From NCBI GenBank assembly GCA_012513595.1, contig JAAZBY010000195.1, forward strand, positions 1 to 36,708: a stretch of 36,708 nt of DNA, given 5' to 3'. The notes beneath the pieces are model-generated. The model ran no database searches, was not told where the DNA came from, and saw nothing but the letters and a program-made list of their open reading frames with translations. Below are positions 7,880 through 16,733 of the stretch, one piece after another. Numbering within the stretch: position 1 is the stretch's first letter; each line of letters starts with the position of its first letter. The stretch comes from Chloroflexota bacterium (GTDB lineage: Bacteria; Chloroflexota; Anaerolineae; UBA1429). The position numbers and the translations under genes were made by a program.

Positions 7880-9223
7880 ATGCCGACACGATTCGTGCAC
7901 GCCGCCGACATCCACCTGGGCTTCCGCCAGTACAGCAGCCCGCAGCGGTACAACGACTTTTCCGCTGCCTTGGAATGCCTGGTAGACGAGACCATCGACG
8001 CGCGCGCTGACTTTATGCTGCTGGCGGGCGACCTGTTTCACAAGCGCTCCATCGACCCGTTTACCCTTTGGCAGGCCACCAGCATCCTGGCCCGCCTGGG
8101 CGAAGCGGGCATCCCCGCCTACGACGTGCAGGGCAACCACGAGCGCCCCCACACCGGTGAGGCGGCCTCCTGGCTCGACTACCTCGCCCAGCTCGGTGTG
8201 CTGCGGGTGCTCAGCACCCGCTATGGGAAGGACGGGATCATCGTCGACCCCTGGTCCGCCGAGCAGAAGCGAGGCACTTATGTCGACCTGCCCGGCGGGA
8301 TTCGCATCCTCGGCCTGCCCTACTATGGCGCCTCGACGGGCCGCGCCGTGCAGGACCTGGTCAAGGCGCTGGAGGCCGACACCTCGCCCCGGCCGGCGTA
8401 CACCATCCTGATGATGCACGCCGGGCTGCAGGGCGTCCTGGACAACTATGCCGCGACGTTGAGCCGCGCCCAGCTGGACCCGCTGCGCCCCTACATCGAC
8501 TATCTGGCCCTCGGGCACATCCACAAGCCCTTCCGCCAGGACGACTGGATCTTCAACCCCGGCTCGCCAGAGACCTGCAGCATCGCCGAGGCCGCCTGGG
8601 AAGACCGCGGCTACTTTGTTGTCGAGGTCGACCCGCGGCACAGCCCGGCGCACGCCGTGACGGCGGTGCGTAACCCGCGGCGGCCCTTCCTGCGCTACCC
8701 CTTTCCCGTCGAGGGGCACGATACGCCGGCGGCGCTGGAGCAGGCCCTGCTGCGCCACCTCGGCCATGAGGCATCCGACCGCCTGCGGGAGCGCAAGCCC
8801 GTGGTGCAGGTGGACTTGGTCGGGACGTTGCCCTTCAGCCGCGCCGACCTTGACTTTGCCAGGCTGGAGGCACGCGTGGCCGATCTGTTCGCCGCCACGG
8901 CCTGCCGCGTGCGAGACGATACCGCCCCCGCCGATTTCGAAGTCGCCACCGCAACGGGGCTCACGCGCCCCGAACTGGAGCGCCACGTGCTGCGCGAGCT
9001 GATCGAGCGAGACGTGCGCCGGCGGCAGCACAGCGCCGACTGGGCCGACCTGGTGCTGCGCATCAAGCAGATGGCCCTCACCGGCAGCGGCCCGGGAGAG
9101 ATCGTCGACGAGCTGGCCGACCTGACGCGGCTGCTGGCCGAGCGGGAGGCCACCGGCGCCGCGGAGCGTGCCGAGGAGAGCGCCGACGAAGAGCCCGACG
9201 GTGAGGCGGGGGCGCCATGCTGA
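7880..9223 (+). CDS. sbcD: Mre11/SbcD family DNA repair nuclease
   Basis: 447 aa with ATG after a GAGGAA ribosome site. All calcineurin-like phosphoesterase motifs are present in order: D10-I-H12, G50-D51, G85-N86-H87-E88, H180 (MMHAGL) and G212-H213-I-H215. These bind two Mn ions and cut DNA ends. Residues after about 270 form the cap and Rad50-binding region, with a charged Glu-rich tail. The product works with Rad50 to process double-strand breaks and hairpins. It overlaps the Rad50 gene by 7 nt, which fits stoichiometric complex assembly. Confidence 0.95.
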   Translation: MPTRFVHAADIHLGFRQYSSPQRYNDFSAALECLVDETIDARADFMLLAGDLFHKRSIDPFTLWQATSILARLGEAGIPAYDVQGNHERPHTGEAASWLDYLAQLGVLRVLSTRYGKDGIIVDPWSAEQKRGTYVDLPGGIRILGLPYYGASTGRAVQDLVKALEADTSPRPAYTILMMHAGLQGVLDNYAATLSRAQLDPLRPYIDYLALGHIHKPFRQDDWIFNPGSPETCSIAEAAWEDRGYFVVEVDPRHSPAHAVTAVRNPRRPFLRYPFPVEGHDTPAALEQALLRHLGHEASDRLRERKPVVQVDLVGTLPFSRADLDFARLEARVADLFAATACRVRDDTAPADFEVATATGLTRPELERHVLRELIERDVRRRQHSADWADLVLRIKQMALTGSGPGEIVDELADLTRLLAEREATGAAERAEESADEEPDGEAGAPC

Positions 9224-11943
9224 TCACCCGGCTGGAACTCGAGGACTGGAAGTCGTATCGCCGGGCCACCATCCCCTTCCGCGAGGGGACCAACGCCATC
9301 GTCGGCCCCAACGGGACGGGCAAGAGCAGCATCATCGAGGCGATCGGCTTTGCGCTGTTCGGCTACCGGTCCGCGTCGCTGGCGCAATGCCTGCGCGAGG
9401 GCGCCGAATCGGGCCGGGTGGTGGTGACGCTCGTCTCGTCTTTCGATGAGCGCGAGTATGAGGTGGAGCGTGGCTTTACCTCCAAGACCACCACACGCTA
9501 CCGCGTGCTCGACACCGACATGGGCCGCACCACCGTCGCCGAGGGGAACGAGGACGTGCAGGCCTGGCTGCGGCAGCACCTTCGCGTGGCGCCGACGGCC
9601 GCCCTCGACGCCCTCTTTGAGAACGCGGTCGGCGTGCCCCAGGGCACCTACACGGCGCCCTTCCAGCAGCCGCCCGCCGCGCGCAAGGCCATTTTTAACC
9701 CGCTGCTCCAGGTGGAGGAGTACGCCACAGCCGCCGACCGCCTGCTGGACAGCCAGCGCCTGCTGAGCGAACGCATCACGGGGCTGAACGAGGAGATTGC
9801 CCGCGCCGAAGGGCTGCTGGCCCGCTTGCCGGCGCTCGAGGCCGAGGCGGAGGAGTTGGCCGGTGACCTGGAGGGCCTCGCCGAGCGCGTCACGGGGCTG
9901 GAGGGCGACCTCGAGACGGTCCGCGCCGCCCTCGAGGGGCTTGACGCCGCCGAGCAGCGCGCCCGCGAGGCCAACACCAGCGCCGAGCGGGCCCGCGCCG
10001 AGGCCAACACCCAGGCGCGCCTGCTGGAGGCGGCCCGCCTGGCCCTCCACGAGGCCGAGGACGCCGCCGAGCGGCTGCGCCAATCCGCCGACGGGCACCG
10101 CGCCTACCAGGAGGCGGAGCGCGTCCTGCAGGGCCTGGAGACCAGGCGCTCCGAGCGGGACGAGCTGGTGGCCCAGGGGCAGGCGCTGCAGGCCGAACTG
10201 GCCCGCCTGTCCGAGCGGCGCTCTCTGCTGGACCGGTCGCTGGAGCAGGTGGCCGCCTCGGCCGAGCGCCTTGCGGCGTTGGCGCCGCTGGCCGCCCGCC
10301 AGGCCGAACTCGAGGCCGCCCTGCAGGCGGCTACCGCACGCGCCCAGCAGGCCGAACTGGCCGCCGCCCAGCGCCTGGCGGCGGAGCAGGAGGTGGCCAG
10401 CGCCGAGCGGGACCTCCGCGATGGCGAAGCGGGGCTCGGGCGCGCGCAAGAGGCGACGCGGCGGCTGGCCTCCCTGCGCGAGCGGCTCGAGCGGACGATC
10501 GAGCGCGGCCAGCAGGCCAACGTCGAACGGGCCGCTGCCGAGGCGGAGATCCCCCGCCTGCAAGAGCAGGTCGCCGCGCTAACGGCCACCACCTCGGCGC
10601 GCTGCCCGGTCTGCGAGTCGGACCTGAGCGCCGCGCGTCGGCAGGAACTCCTGGAGCGCAACCACCTGGAGATCGCGGCCTTGCAGGAGCGCATCCGCAC
10701 CCTCTCCGAGCAGCGCGAGGCAGCCCGCCACGAGTACGTCAGCCTGCACGGCCAGGTGCAGCGTGCCGAGGCGGCCCTGCGCAACCTCCCTGGGGAGGCG
10801 GAAGTCGCTCGCCTGCGCGACGTGCTGGCCGCCCGCCGCGCCCGCGCCACGGAGGCGGCTGCCCAGGCCGCGGCACTCCACGGCGCCGACGACGCGATCG
10901 CGGCCATCGGCGAGCAACTGCGCACCCTCGGAGACCCGCGGCGCGAGTACCAGCGCCACGAGGACCGCGTCGCGCAGCGTGCCGGGCTGGAAGAGGAGCA
11001 GGCCGCCCTGCGCACTCGCCAATCGGCGGCCGAGGAGCGGCGCGCTAGTCTGGAGGAGGCGCTGAGCGCTTTCGCATCCCTCGACAAGGACTTGAGCGCG
11101 GCGCGGGCGGCGCGCGCCCGCCACGAGGAGGCCCACGGCCTCTACCTGGCCAACCGCCAGCTGGCCGGGCAGGCCGACGGCCGGCGCGCCCACGTCACCT
11201 CCCTCGAGGAGTCGCTGGCGGCCTGCCGCGCGGCGGCGGCCGCTGCCGAGGAGGAACAGACCGCGGCCCTGGCCGGCTATGACGCCGCCGAGCACTCCCG
11301 CCTGCGCGGGGAGGCCAGCATGCTGCTGGCCGGGTTGGCCTCGGCGCGCACCGAACAGGAGCAAAAGGCCGCCCGGCACCGCGCCGTGAGCGAGGAGGTG
11401 GCCGGCCTGCGCGGCGTCAGCGCGCAGCTCGACGGGCTGCGCGCCGCGCACGCCGAGCAGGGGAAGCTGCTCGAGGTCGTGCGCCTGGTGCGCGAGTTGC
11501 TCCGCCAGGCGGGGCCCTACGTCACCCAGCGGCTCGTGCGCTACATCTCGCGGGAGGCCTCCCGCCTGTACGGTGACATCATGGACGACCACGCCGGGCA
11601 GCTGAACTGGTCGGACGATTACGAGGTCACCTTTGAGGTGCGCGGCCGGCAGCGCGCCTTCCGGCAGATGTCCGGCGGGGAGCAGATGGCCGCCGCGCTG
11701 GCCGTGCGGCTGGCCGCCCTCCGCGAGACGTCGGCCATTGACATCGCCCTCTTTGACGAGCCCACCGCCCACCTGGACACGGAACGTCGCGACAGCCTGG
11801 CCGACAGCATCCTGCAGGTCAAAGGTTTCTCACAGCTCTTTGTGATCAGCCATGACGACACCTTTGAGCGCAGCGCGCAGAACTTTATCCGCATCACCAA
11901 GGACGAGCAGGGCAGCCGGCTCGTCGGGCCCGAGGGGGGCTGA
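9217..11943 (+). CDS. sbcC: Rad50/SbcC family SMC-like ATPase
   Basis: 908 aa. The N-terminal ATPase half has Walker A GPNGTGKS (30-37). The middle (about 180-780) is a long Ala/Glu/Arg coiled coil broken at its centre by the zinc hook C463-P-V-C466. The C-terminal half has the ABC signature MSGGEQ (818-823) and Walker B with D847-E848-P849 followed by HLD. It is an ATP-driven clamp that tethers DNA ends and controls Mre11. The length is typical of archaeal and bacterial Rad50. Its stop overlaps the next start (TGATG), so translation is coupled to NurA. Confidence 0.95.
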   Translation: MLITRLELEDWKSYRRATIPFREGTNAIVGPNGTGKSSIIEAIGFALFGYRSASLAQCLREGAESGRVVVTLVSSFDEREYEVERGFTSKTTTRYRVLDTDMGRTTVAEGNEDVQAWLRQHLRVAPTAALDALFENAVGVPQGTYTAPFQQPPAARKAIFNPLLQVEEYATAADRLLDSQRLLSERITGLNEEIARAEGLLARLPALEAEAEELAGDLEGLAERVTGLEGDLETVRAALEGLDAAEQRAREANTSAERARAEANTQARLLEAARLALHEAEDAAERLRQSADGHRAYQEAERVLQGLETRRSERDELVAQGQALQAELARLSERRSLLDRSLEQVAASAERLAALAPLAARQAELEAALQAATARAQQAELAAAQRLAAEQEVASAERDLRDGEAGLGRAQEATRRLASLRERLERTIERGQQANVERAAAEAEIPRLQEQVAALTATTSARCPVCESDLSAARRQELLERNHLEIAALQERIRTLSEQREAARHEYVSLHGQVQRAEAALRNLPGEAEVARLRDVLAARRARATEAAAQAAALHGADDAIAAIGEQLRTLGDPRREYQRHEDRVAQRAGLEEEQAALRTRQSAAEERRASLEEALSAFASLDKDLSAARAARARHEEAHGLYLANRQLAGQADGRRAHVTSLEESLAACRAAAAAAEEEQTAALAGYDAAEHSRLRGEASMLLAGLASARTEQEQKAARHRAVSEEVAGLRGVSAQLDGLRAAHAEQGKLLEVVRLVRELLRQAGPYVTQRLVRYISREASRLYGDIMDDHAGQLNWSDDYEVTFEVRGRQRAFRQMSGGEQMAAALAVRLAALRETSAIDIALFDEPTAHLDTERRDSLADSILQVKGFSQLFVISHDDTFERSAQNFIRITKDEQGSRLVGPEGG

Positions 11944-13133
11944 TGCTCTCTCTACCCCACGTCCGGGCGGCGCTCCGCGCCAAGGCCGAGGCGTTCAGCG
12001 AATCGCAGGTTCAGGCCGGGCGGCAGGCCCAGGCCTATCGGGCGGCGCTTGAAGCGGTCTCTCGCCGCAGCCAGGAGGATATTGCCCGCGCCCTCGCAGA
12101 GATCCCCCACCCCGGGGCGCGCCCCACGGCCGAGCGCGTGGCCGGGCGCGACGTGGTCATCCCCTTTGGGCAGCGCTGGGCCAACCATCAGGAGGCCCGC
12201 GCCTGGGCGCTGGAGGTCCTGCGTGGCGTACCGGTGATGGCCGCCGATGGCTCGCAGATCGCCCCGAGCAGCGACTATTCGGTGCCGGTGGGCGCCGTGC
12301 AGGTGGGCTGGTTCGTGAACGGTCACGACCCGGAGGTGCCCTACGAGAAGGACCTCCGCTTCGAGGTCCTCGTCCCCGAAGACCAGGGCGCCGCGCCCCC
12401 TGAAGACGCGGCGGGTGGCTTCCCGGACCTGCAGGTGAACGTCCGCCGGTTTGAGCTAGAGTGCGCCGCCATCGTCGGCTATATGCGGCGCGTTGCCGGC
12501 CAGCGACCCGCGCCGCTGTGCATCTTTGACGGCTCCTTTGCCATCTCTTTCGCCGCGCAGATGCGCCCGGACCTGCGCTCGCGCTACGTCGAGGCGGTCC
12601 GCGAGATGCTGGCCGCCTCGGAAGATACCCGCGTTCCGGTGGTCCGCTATGTGGACGGTTCGCGCTCTCGTGACCTGGCCTGGATGCTGCACTGGCTGGA
12701 ACCCAGCACGCCCCTGCCCACCCTCGGCGACGCCGCGCTCCTGGCGCCGCGGATGCTCTGGGGAGACCGCAGCGAGGCACTGGTCTGTGCGCGGAACGAC
12801 CGCCTGTTCGAGCGCCTCGACCCGGCGGCCGACTTTTACGAGCGGGTCCACTTTCTTTACCTGAAGACCACCCAGCCCAACCCGCCGGCCCGCCTGGAGG
12901 TGCCGTCCTGGCTCCTCGCGGCGGACGAACTGGAGCGCGTCGTAGACGTTGTGCGCGCCGAGTGCGTCGCCGGCACCGGCTACCCGTACGCGCTGGAAAC
13001 GGCCGACGCCCTGGCGGTGATCACCATGGCCGACCGCGAGCGCTTCTACCGCGCCTTTCAGGAATACCTGGAGGAGCTGGGCATCGGCCTCCGTTACGCT
13101 CGCAAGGCGGCCAGCAAGCGCGGGCGCCGCTAG
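11943..13133 (+). CDS. nurA: NurA-domain 5'-3' nuclease
   Basis: 396 aa. The NurA fold is shown by the first metal motif A101-D102-G-S104, a glutamate-bearing helix around 171-173 (FELE), the second motif FD196-G-S198, a further VD238-G-S, and the C-terminal GYPYALETAD segment (346-355). NurA is an RNase H-like nuclease that works inside the HerA hexamer to resect DNA ends to 3' overhangs after Mre11-Rad50 opens them. At the C-terminal position where archaeal enzymes commonly have Ala-His, this one has Ala354-Asp355, a point I could not check by alignment. The HerA gene lies two genes downstream, which supports the call. Confidence 0.87.
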   Translation: MLSLPHVRAALRAKAEAFSESQVQAGRQAQAYRAALEAVSRRSQEDIARALAEIPHPGARPTAERVAGRDVVIPFGQRWANHQEARAWALEVLRGVPVMAADGSQIAPSSDYSVPVGAVQVGWFVNGHDPEVPYEKDLRFEVLVPEDQGAAPPEDAAGGFPDLQVNVRRFELECAAIVGYMRRVAGQRPAPLCIFDGSFAISFAAQMRPDLRSRYVEAVREMLAASEDTRVPVVRYVDGSRSRDLAWMLHWLEPSTPLPTLGDAALLAPRMLWGDRSEALVCARNDRLFERLDPAADFYERVHFLYLKTTQPNPPARLEVPSWLLAADELERVVDVVRAECVAGTGYPYALETADALAVITMADRERFYRAFQEYLEELGIGLRYARKAASKRGRR

Positions 13134-13172
13134 AGCACCGGGCGGGCCCGTTCGAACGACAAGCGAGGGATC

Positions 13173-13757
13173 ATGGTCATCGGCAAGATCGCCAGTTCCA
13201 GCTCTCATATCGCCTACGTCTGCCAGGTTGCCAGCAGAGGAGAGGCCGACCTCGTGCCGCGCCCGCAGGACTATGGCTTTGGCACCTTCGTGGGCATCGA
13301 GCGGGCCGACGGGTCCTCGCTGGTGGGGGTCATCAGCGACACCACCCTGCTGAACCCCGAGTTCGGCAGCCTGGGGCCGCGCCTCTCCCCGCGAGACGAC
13401 CTGGGCGTCTTTTCCCCCGACTATCTCGAGGAAAAGCTCACCCTAGTGGCCATCGTCGTGCTGGGTGCCGTGGCGGCCGACGGCACCGTGTTGCAGGGGG
13501 TGCCGCCCGTCGCCGCCGAGATCGACGCCGCCGTGCGCCGCCTGGCGGTCGACGAGGTGGTGGCCTTTCACACCGGCGCGGGGGGCGTCGCGCTCGGCTA
13601 CGTGCCCCTCTTGACCTCGCTCCCCAGCCCCCTGGCGCCGCACCTGCTCCTGCAGATCATCGAGGGGCTGCGGGGCCTCTTCCCGCAGGACGCCCAGCGC
13701 CTCAGCGTGCTCGCCGATAACCTGGCCTGGAAGGCCCGCGTGGAGCCGCTCGGATAG
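13173..13757 (+). CDS. Stand-alone HAS-barrel-type protein of the HerA operon
   Basis: 194 aa, ATG after GCGAGGG. It opens with GKIASSSSHIAYVCQV and continues with PQDYGFGTFVGIE, the style of the HAS barrel found at the N-terminus of HerA and rotary ATPase subunits. No P-loop is seen, so it is not an ATPase. The second half (about 105-194) is helical and unrecognised. It sits between nurA and herA with gaps of 39 and 18 nt, so it is probably part of the HerA-NurA machine, for example an adaptor or interface protein. Function is inferred from position and fold resemblance only. Confidence 0.65.
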   Translation: MVIGKIASSSSHIAYVCQVASRGEADLVPRPQDYGFGTFVGIERADGSSLVGVISDTTLLNPEFGSLGPRLSPRDDLGVFSPDYLEEKLTLVAIVVLGAVAADGTVLQGVPPVAAEIDAAVRRLAVDEVVAFHTGAGGVALGYVPLLTSLPSPLAPHLLLQIIEGLRGLFPQDAQRLSVLADNLAWKARVEPLG

Positions 13758-13775
13758 CACCGGAAGGAAGCCAAC

Positions 13776-15452
13776 ATGCTGCCTACACCCATCGGCACCA
13801 CCAAGGGCCCCGGCGAGACGCCGCACGAGTTCACCTTCGTGGCCCCCGACCCGGAGCAGCGCGTCAAGTACGGCGAGTTCGTCTACTATGAGGCCGAAAC
13901 GGGCGGCAGCCCCACCCAGATCCTGGGCCGTGTGACGGGGCGGACCCCGCTGCGCCTCTTCCCCGACTCGTTCATGGCCGACCCCTCCGTTCCGCCGCAG
14001 GCCATCGGGGAGCTGCTCGGCTACCGGCAGGAGACGCACGAGCTGTACGAGCTGTCGGCGACGATCCTGGGCTACTACGACCCGGTGCTCGGCTTTGTGA
14101 ACCCACGGGTTCCGCCGCGCGCCGGCGCACCGATCTACATCGCCAGCGACGAACAGCTGGCGGGCGTGCTGTGCCGCCGCAGAACGGGTGAGGTGGGTGG
14201 CGTGCACATCGGCTCGCTCCTCTCCCGCGGGGACGGCGCGGTCCCGATCGTGCTCGACGCCGCCGGCTTTACCAGCACGCACATGGCCATCATCGCCTCC
14301 ACCGGCTCGGGCAAGTCGTACCTGGCCGGAGTGATCCTCGAGGAGCTGATGCAGCCGCACAACCGCGCCGCAGTGCTCGTCATCGACCCGCACGGCGAGT
14401 ACGACACGCTCGACCAGATCCAGGGCGACCCGGCCTTTGCCGCCGAGGGCTACCGCCCCGAGGTCAAGATCGTCCGGCCGGATGACATTCGCGTGCGCGT
14501 CTCCTCGCTGGAACTCGGAGACCTGCGCTACCTGCTCCCCAACCTGTCGGAGCGGATGCACTACCTCCTTGGCCGCGCGTACGGCCGGGTGCGGCGCCGC
14601 TACGGGGCCGACAAGTGGACCGCCGGGCAGCTGCTCGTGGAGATCCGCGCCGGCATGCAGGACAAGCCCGTGACCGACCCGGACGACTCTGACCTCGAGG
14701 AGGACCCTACCGTCGGCGCCCTGATCTGGCGGGTGAACTCGACCCTCGTCGAGTCACGGCTGTTTGACGATGTCGGCAACCTGCACCTCACCGAGCTCCT
14801 GCGCCCGGGGAGGCTGACCGTCCTGCAGCTGAACGAAATCGCTGAGCGCGAACAGCAGACCATCGTAGCCACGCTCCTGCGGCGCATCATGCGGGCGCGG
14901 ATGGACACCGAGCGGGGCCTGGCCCGTGACGGGGACGAAAAGCACTTGCCCTACCCCGCCTTTGTGCTGGTGGAAGAGGCGCACAACTATGCCCCGGCCA
15001 ACGCGGACATTATCACGACGGGCATTCTCAAGCAGGTCCTTTCCGAAGGACGCAAGTTCGGCGTGGCCATGGGGCTGATCTCGCAGCGCCCCGGCCGGCT
15101 GGATAGCGACGTCTTGTCTCAGTGTATGACGCAGTGTATCATGCGCATCGTCAACCCGGTCGACCAGGCCCGCGTCGCCGAGAGCGTCGAGTCGGTCGGG
15201 CGCGACCTCATCGCCGAGCTGCCCGCCCTGACCAAGGGGCAGGTGATCGTCGCGGGGGCCTCCGTGAACACCCCGGTGCTTGCCCGCGTGCGCCGCCGGC
15301 TGACGCGCCACGGCGCCGAGGACCCCAACGCTCCGGAGCGCTGGCAGCGCTTCTTTAGCGAAGAAGAGGAGCGCCAGCGCCTGCGAGACAATGCGCGCCC
15401 GCCCGAGACCCGTGAACGAACCGGCCGCGGCGGCATCTACCTGCCCGTCTGA
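13776..15452 (+). CDS. herA: HerA-family hexameric DNA translocase
   Basis: 558 aa, ATG after a strong GGAAGGAAG. The N-terminal 165 residues form a HAS-barrel-like region, then Walker A STGSGKS (175-181), VIDPHGEYD (202-210), Walker B FVLVEEAH (397-403, Glu400-Glu401) and a LSEGRKFG / ISQRPG stretch (422-440) with arginines that act across subunits. This is the FtsK-HerA ATPase class. HerA forms a ring that pumps double-stranded DNA to the NurA nuclease during end resection. Bacterial HerA also occurs in anti-phage systems with other effectors, but no SIR2 or DUF4297 partner is seen here and the Mre11-Rad50-NurA context points to repair. Confidence 0.92.
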   Translation: MLPTPIGTTKGPGETPHEFTFVAPDPEQRVKYGEFVYYEAETGGSPTQILGRVTGRTPLRLFPDSFMADPSVPPQAIGELLGYRQETHELYELSATILGYYDPVLGFVNPRVPPRAGAPIYIASDEQLAGVLCRRRTGEVGGVHIGSLLSRGDGAVPIVLDAAGFTSTHMAIIASTGSGKSYLAGVILEELMQPHNRAAVLVIDPHGEYDTLDQIQGDPAFAAEGYRPEVKIVRPDDIRVRVSSLELGDLRYLLPNLSERMHYLLGRAYGRVRRRYGADKWTAGQLLVEIRAGMQDKPVTDPDDSDLEEDPTVGALIWRVNSTLVESRLFDDVGNLHLTELLRPGRLTVLQLNEIAEREQQTIVATLLRRIMRARMDTERGLARDGDEKHLPYPAFVLVEEAHNYAPANADIITTGILKQVLSEGRKFGVAMGLISQRPGRLDSDVLSQCMTQCIMRIVNPVDQARVAESVESVGRDLIAELPALTKGQVIVAGASVNTPVLARVRRRLTRHGAEDPNAPERWQRFFSEEEERQRLRDNARPPETRERTGRGGIYLPV

Positions 15453-15481
15453 CCGTACCCCCACTCGTAGAGGAGCCTGTC

Positions 15482-16489
15482 GTGAAGATCACCGCGCGCG
15501 TGCCGATGCGCATCGACCTAGCCGGCGGAACGCTGGACGTCTATCCCCTGTACATCTTTGAGGGCGGCGGGCTGACGGTGAACGCTGCCATCGACGTCAT
15601 GGCCAGCGCCACCGTCGAGACCCGCGCCGATAGCCGCATCCGCATTCGCTCCCTCGACCTCGACCACGTCGAGGAGATCCCCTCGCTCAACGCCATGGAC
15701 TATGGCGCGCCGCTGGACCTGGTCCGCCGGGCGCTGGCCTACTACCGCCCGCCGATGGGGCTGGACATCACCGTGGCGAGCGAGGCCCCGCAGGGTTCGG
15801 GGCTGGGCGCCTCGTCGGCGCTCCTGATGGCGCTGTCGTCCTGCTTGAACGAGGTCAGCGGCAAGGGCCTCACCCCGGGGCAGATCATCGACGTGGGCGC
15901 CAACATCGAGGCCCAGGTGATCGGCATTCCCACCGGCAAGCAGGACTACTTTCCCCCCATCTACGGCGGGGTGTGCGCCATCTGGTTCGGGCTGGACGGT
16001 TGGGAGCTGGAGCCGCTGCAGGGCGAGGCGCTCAACCGGGCGCTGAACGAGCGCCTGATCGTCTCCTACACGGGGATCCCGCACCGCTCCGCGGTGACCA
16101 ACTGGGCAATGCTGCGGCGCTATATCGAGAAGGAAGGGGACTCGGTAGAGCGCATTCGGGAGATCAAGGAGATCGCCCTGGCCATGCGCGCGGCGCTCGA
16201 CGCCCTGGACATGGACGAGTTCGTGCGCCTGTTGGGGGCCGAGTGGCGCCTGCGGCGCGGCCTGGCCGAGGGAGTCTCGACGCCGCAGGTGGAAGAGATG
16301 ATGGCCGCCGCCGCCGAGGCGGGCGCCCTGGCTAGCAAGATCTGTGGGGCTGGCGGCGGGGGCTGCATGATCACCGCGGCCCGCCCGGGCACCCTGGGGC
16401 CCGTGCGCGCGGCGCTGGAGGCCGCCGGCGCGCGCGTGATGCCCGCCAGGGTGGTGCCCCATGGCCTGGAGATGACGGTCACCGAGTAG
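15482..16489 (+). CDS. GHMP-family sugar kinase (HddA-like)
   Basis: 335 aa from GTG at 15482, preceded by AGAGGAG. All three GHMP motifs are clear: the substrate segment PMRIDLAGGTLDVYPLY (8-24), the ATP loop PQGSGLGASS (103-112) and KICGAGGGGC (287-296). GKQDYFPPIYGG carries Asp155 in the place of the base seen in heptose-7-phosphate and fucose kinases. It probably phosphorylates a sugar or sugar phosphate at C1. No heptose or nucleotide-sugar gene is near; it is the last gene of the HerA-NurA unit (29-nt gap) and stands directly before a terminator. Its link to DNA repair is unexplained. Confidence 0.85.
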   Translation: MKITARVPMRIDLAGGTLDVYPLYIFEGGGLTVNAAIDVMASATVETRADSRIRIRSLDLDHVEEIPSLNAMDYGAPLDLVRRALAYYRPPMGLDITVASEAPQGSGLGASSALLMALSSCLNEVSGKGLTPGQIIDVGANIEAQVIGIPTGKQDYFPPIYGGVCAIWFGLDGWELEPLQGEALNRALNERLIVSYTGIPHRSAVTNWAMLRRYIEKEGDSVERIREIKEIALAMRAALDALDMDEFVRLLGAEWRLRRGLAEGVSTPQVEEMMAAAAEAGALASKICGAGGGGCMITAARPGTLGPVRAALEAAGARVMPARVVPHGLEMTVTE

Positions 16490-16510
16490 TCCGTCGGCAC
16501 TGTGCGCGCT

Positions 16511-16551
16511 GCGCGGCCCCGTCGCTCACCCGGCGGGGCCGCGCTCTGTTT
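16511..16551 (+). terminator. Terminator of the IorA-to-GHMP-kinase unit
   Basis: Perfect 11-bp stem GCGCGGCCCCG (16511-16521) with CGGGGCCGCGC (16534-16544), a 12-nt loop, then TCTGTTT. It closes the co-directional unit that begins at 6252. The rest of the gap to 16733 shows no gene or clear promoter. Confidence 0.8.
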
Positions 16552-16733
16552 CCTGGCGCCGCCGGCCTCACGCAACCCCCACAACTCGCTCGCAGGATCT
16601 GAACAGCCGGGCGCTACAGTGCTCCCAGAGTCGATCTGGTGACGGCGGGAGCCGGCCACCCCCCAAGAGGGCTTGCCCAACGTGGGCACCGCTCCCGAGC
16701 ACACCCGCACCCGCGCTATGTGGAGCACCCGCG

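Noticed and set aside
8695..10563. Long minus-strand open frame opposite the Mre11 and Rad50 genes
   Set aside because: Codon-bias shadow; Leu/Gly/Gln-rich with no domain signature, while the plus-strand genes have full catalytic motifs.
16626..16639. 14-nt sequence CCAGAGTCGATCTG shared with 34799-34812
   Set aside because: A match of this length is expected about by chance in a 36-kb window and the flanks do not align.
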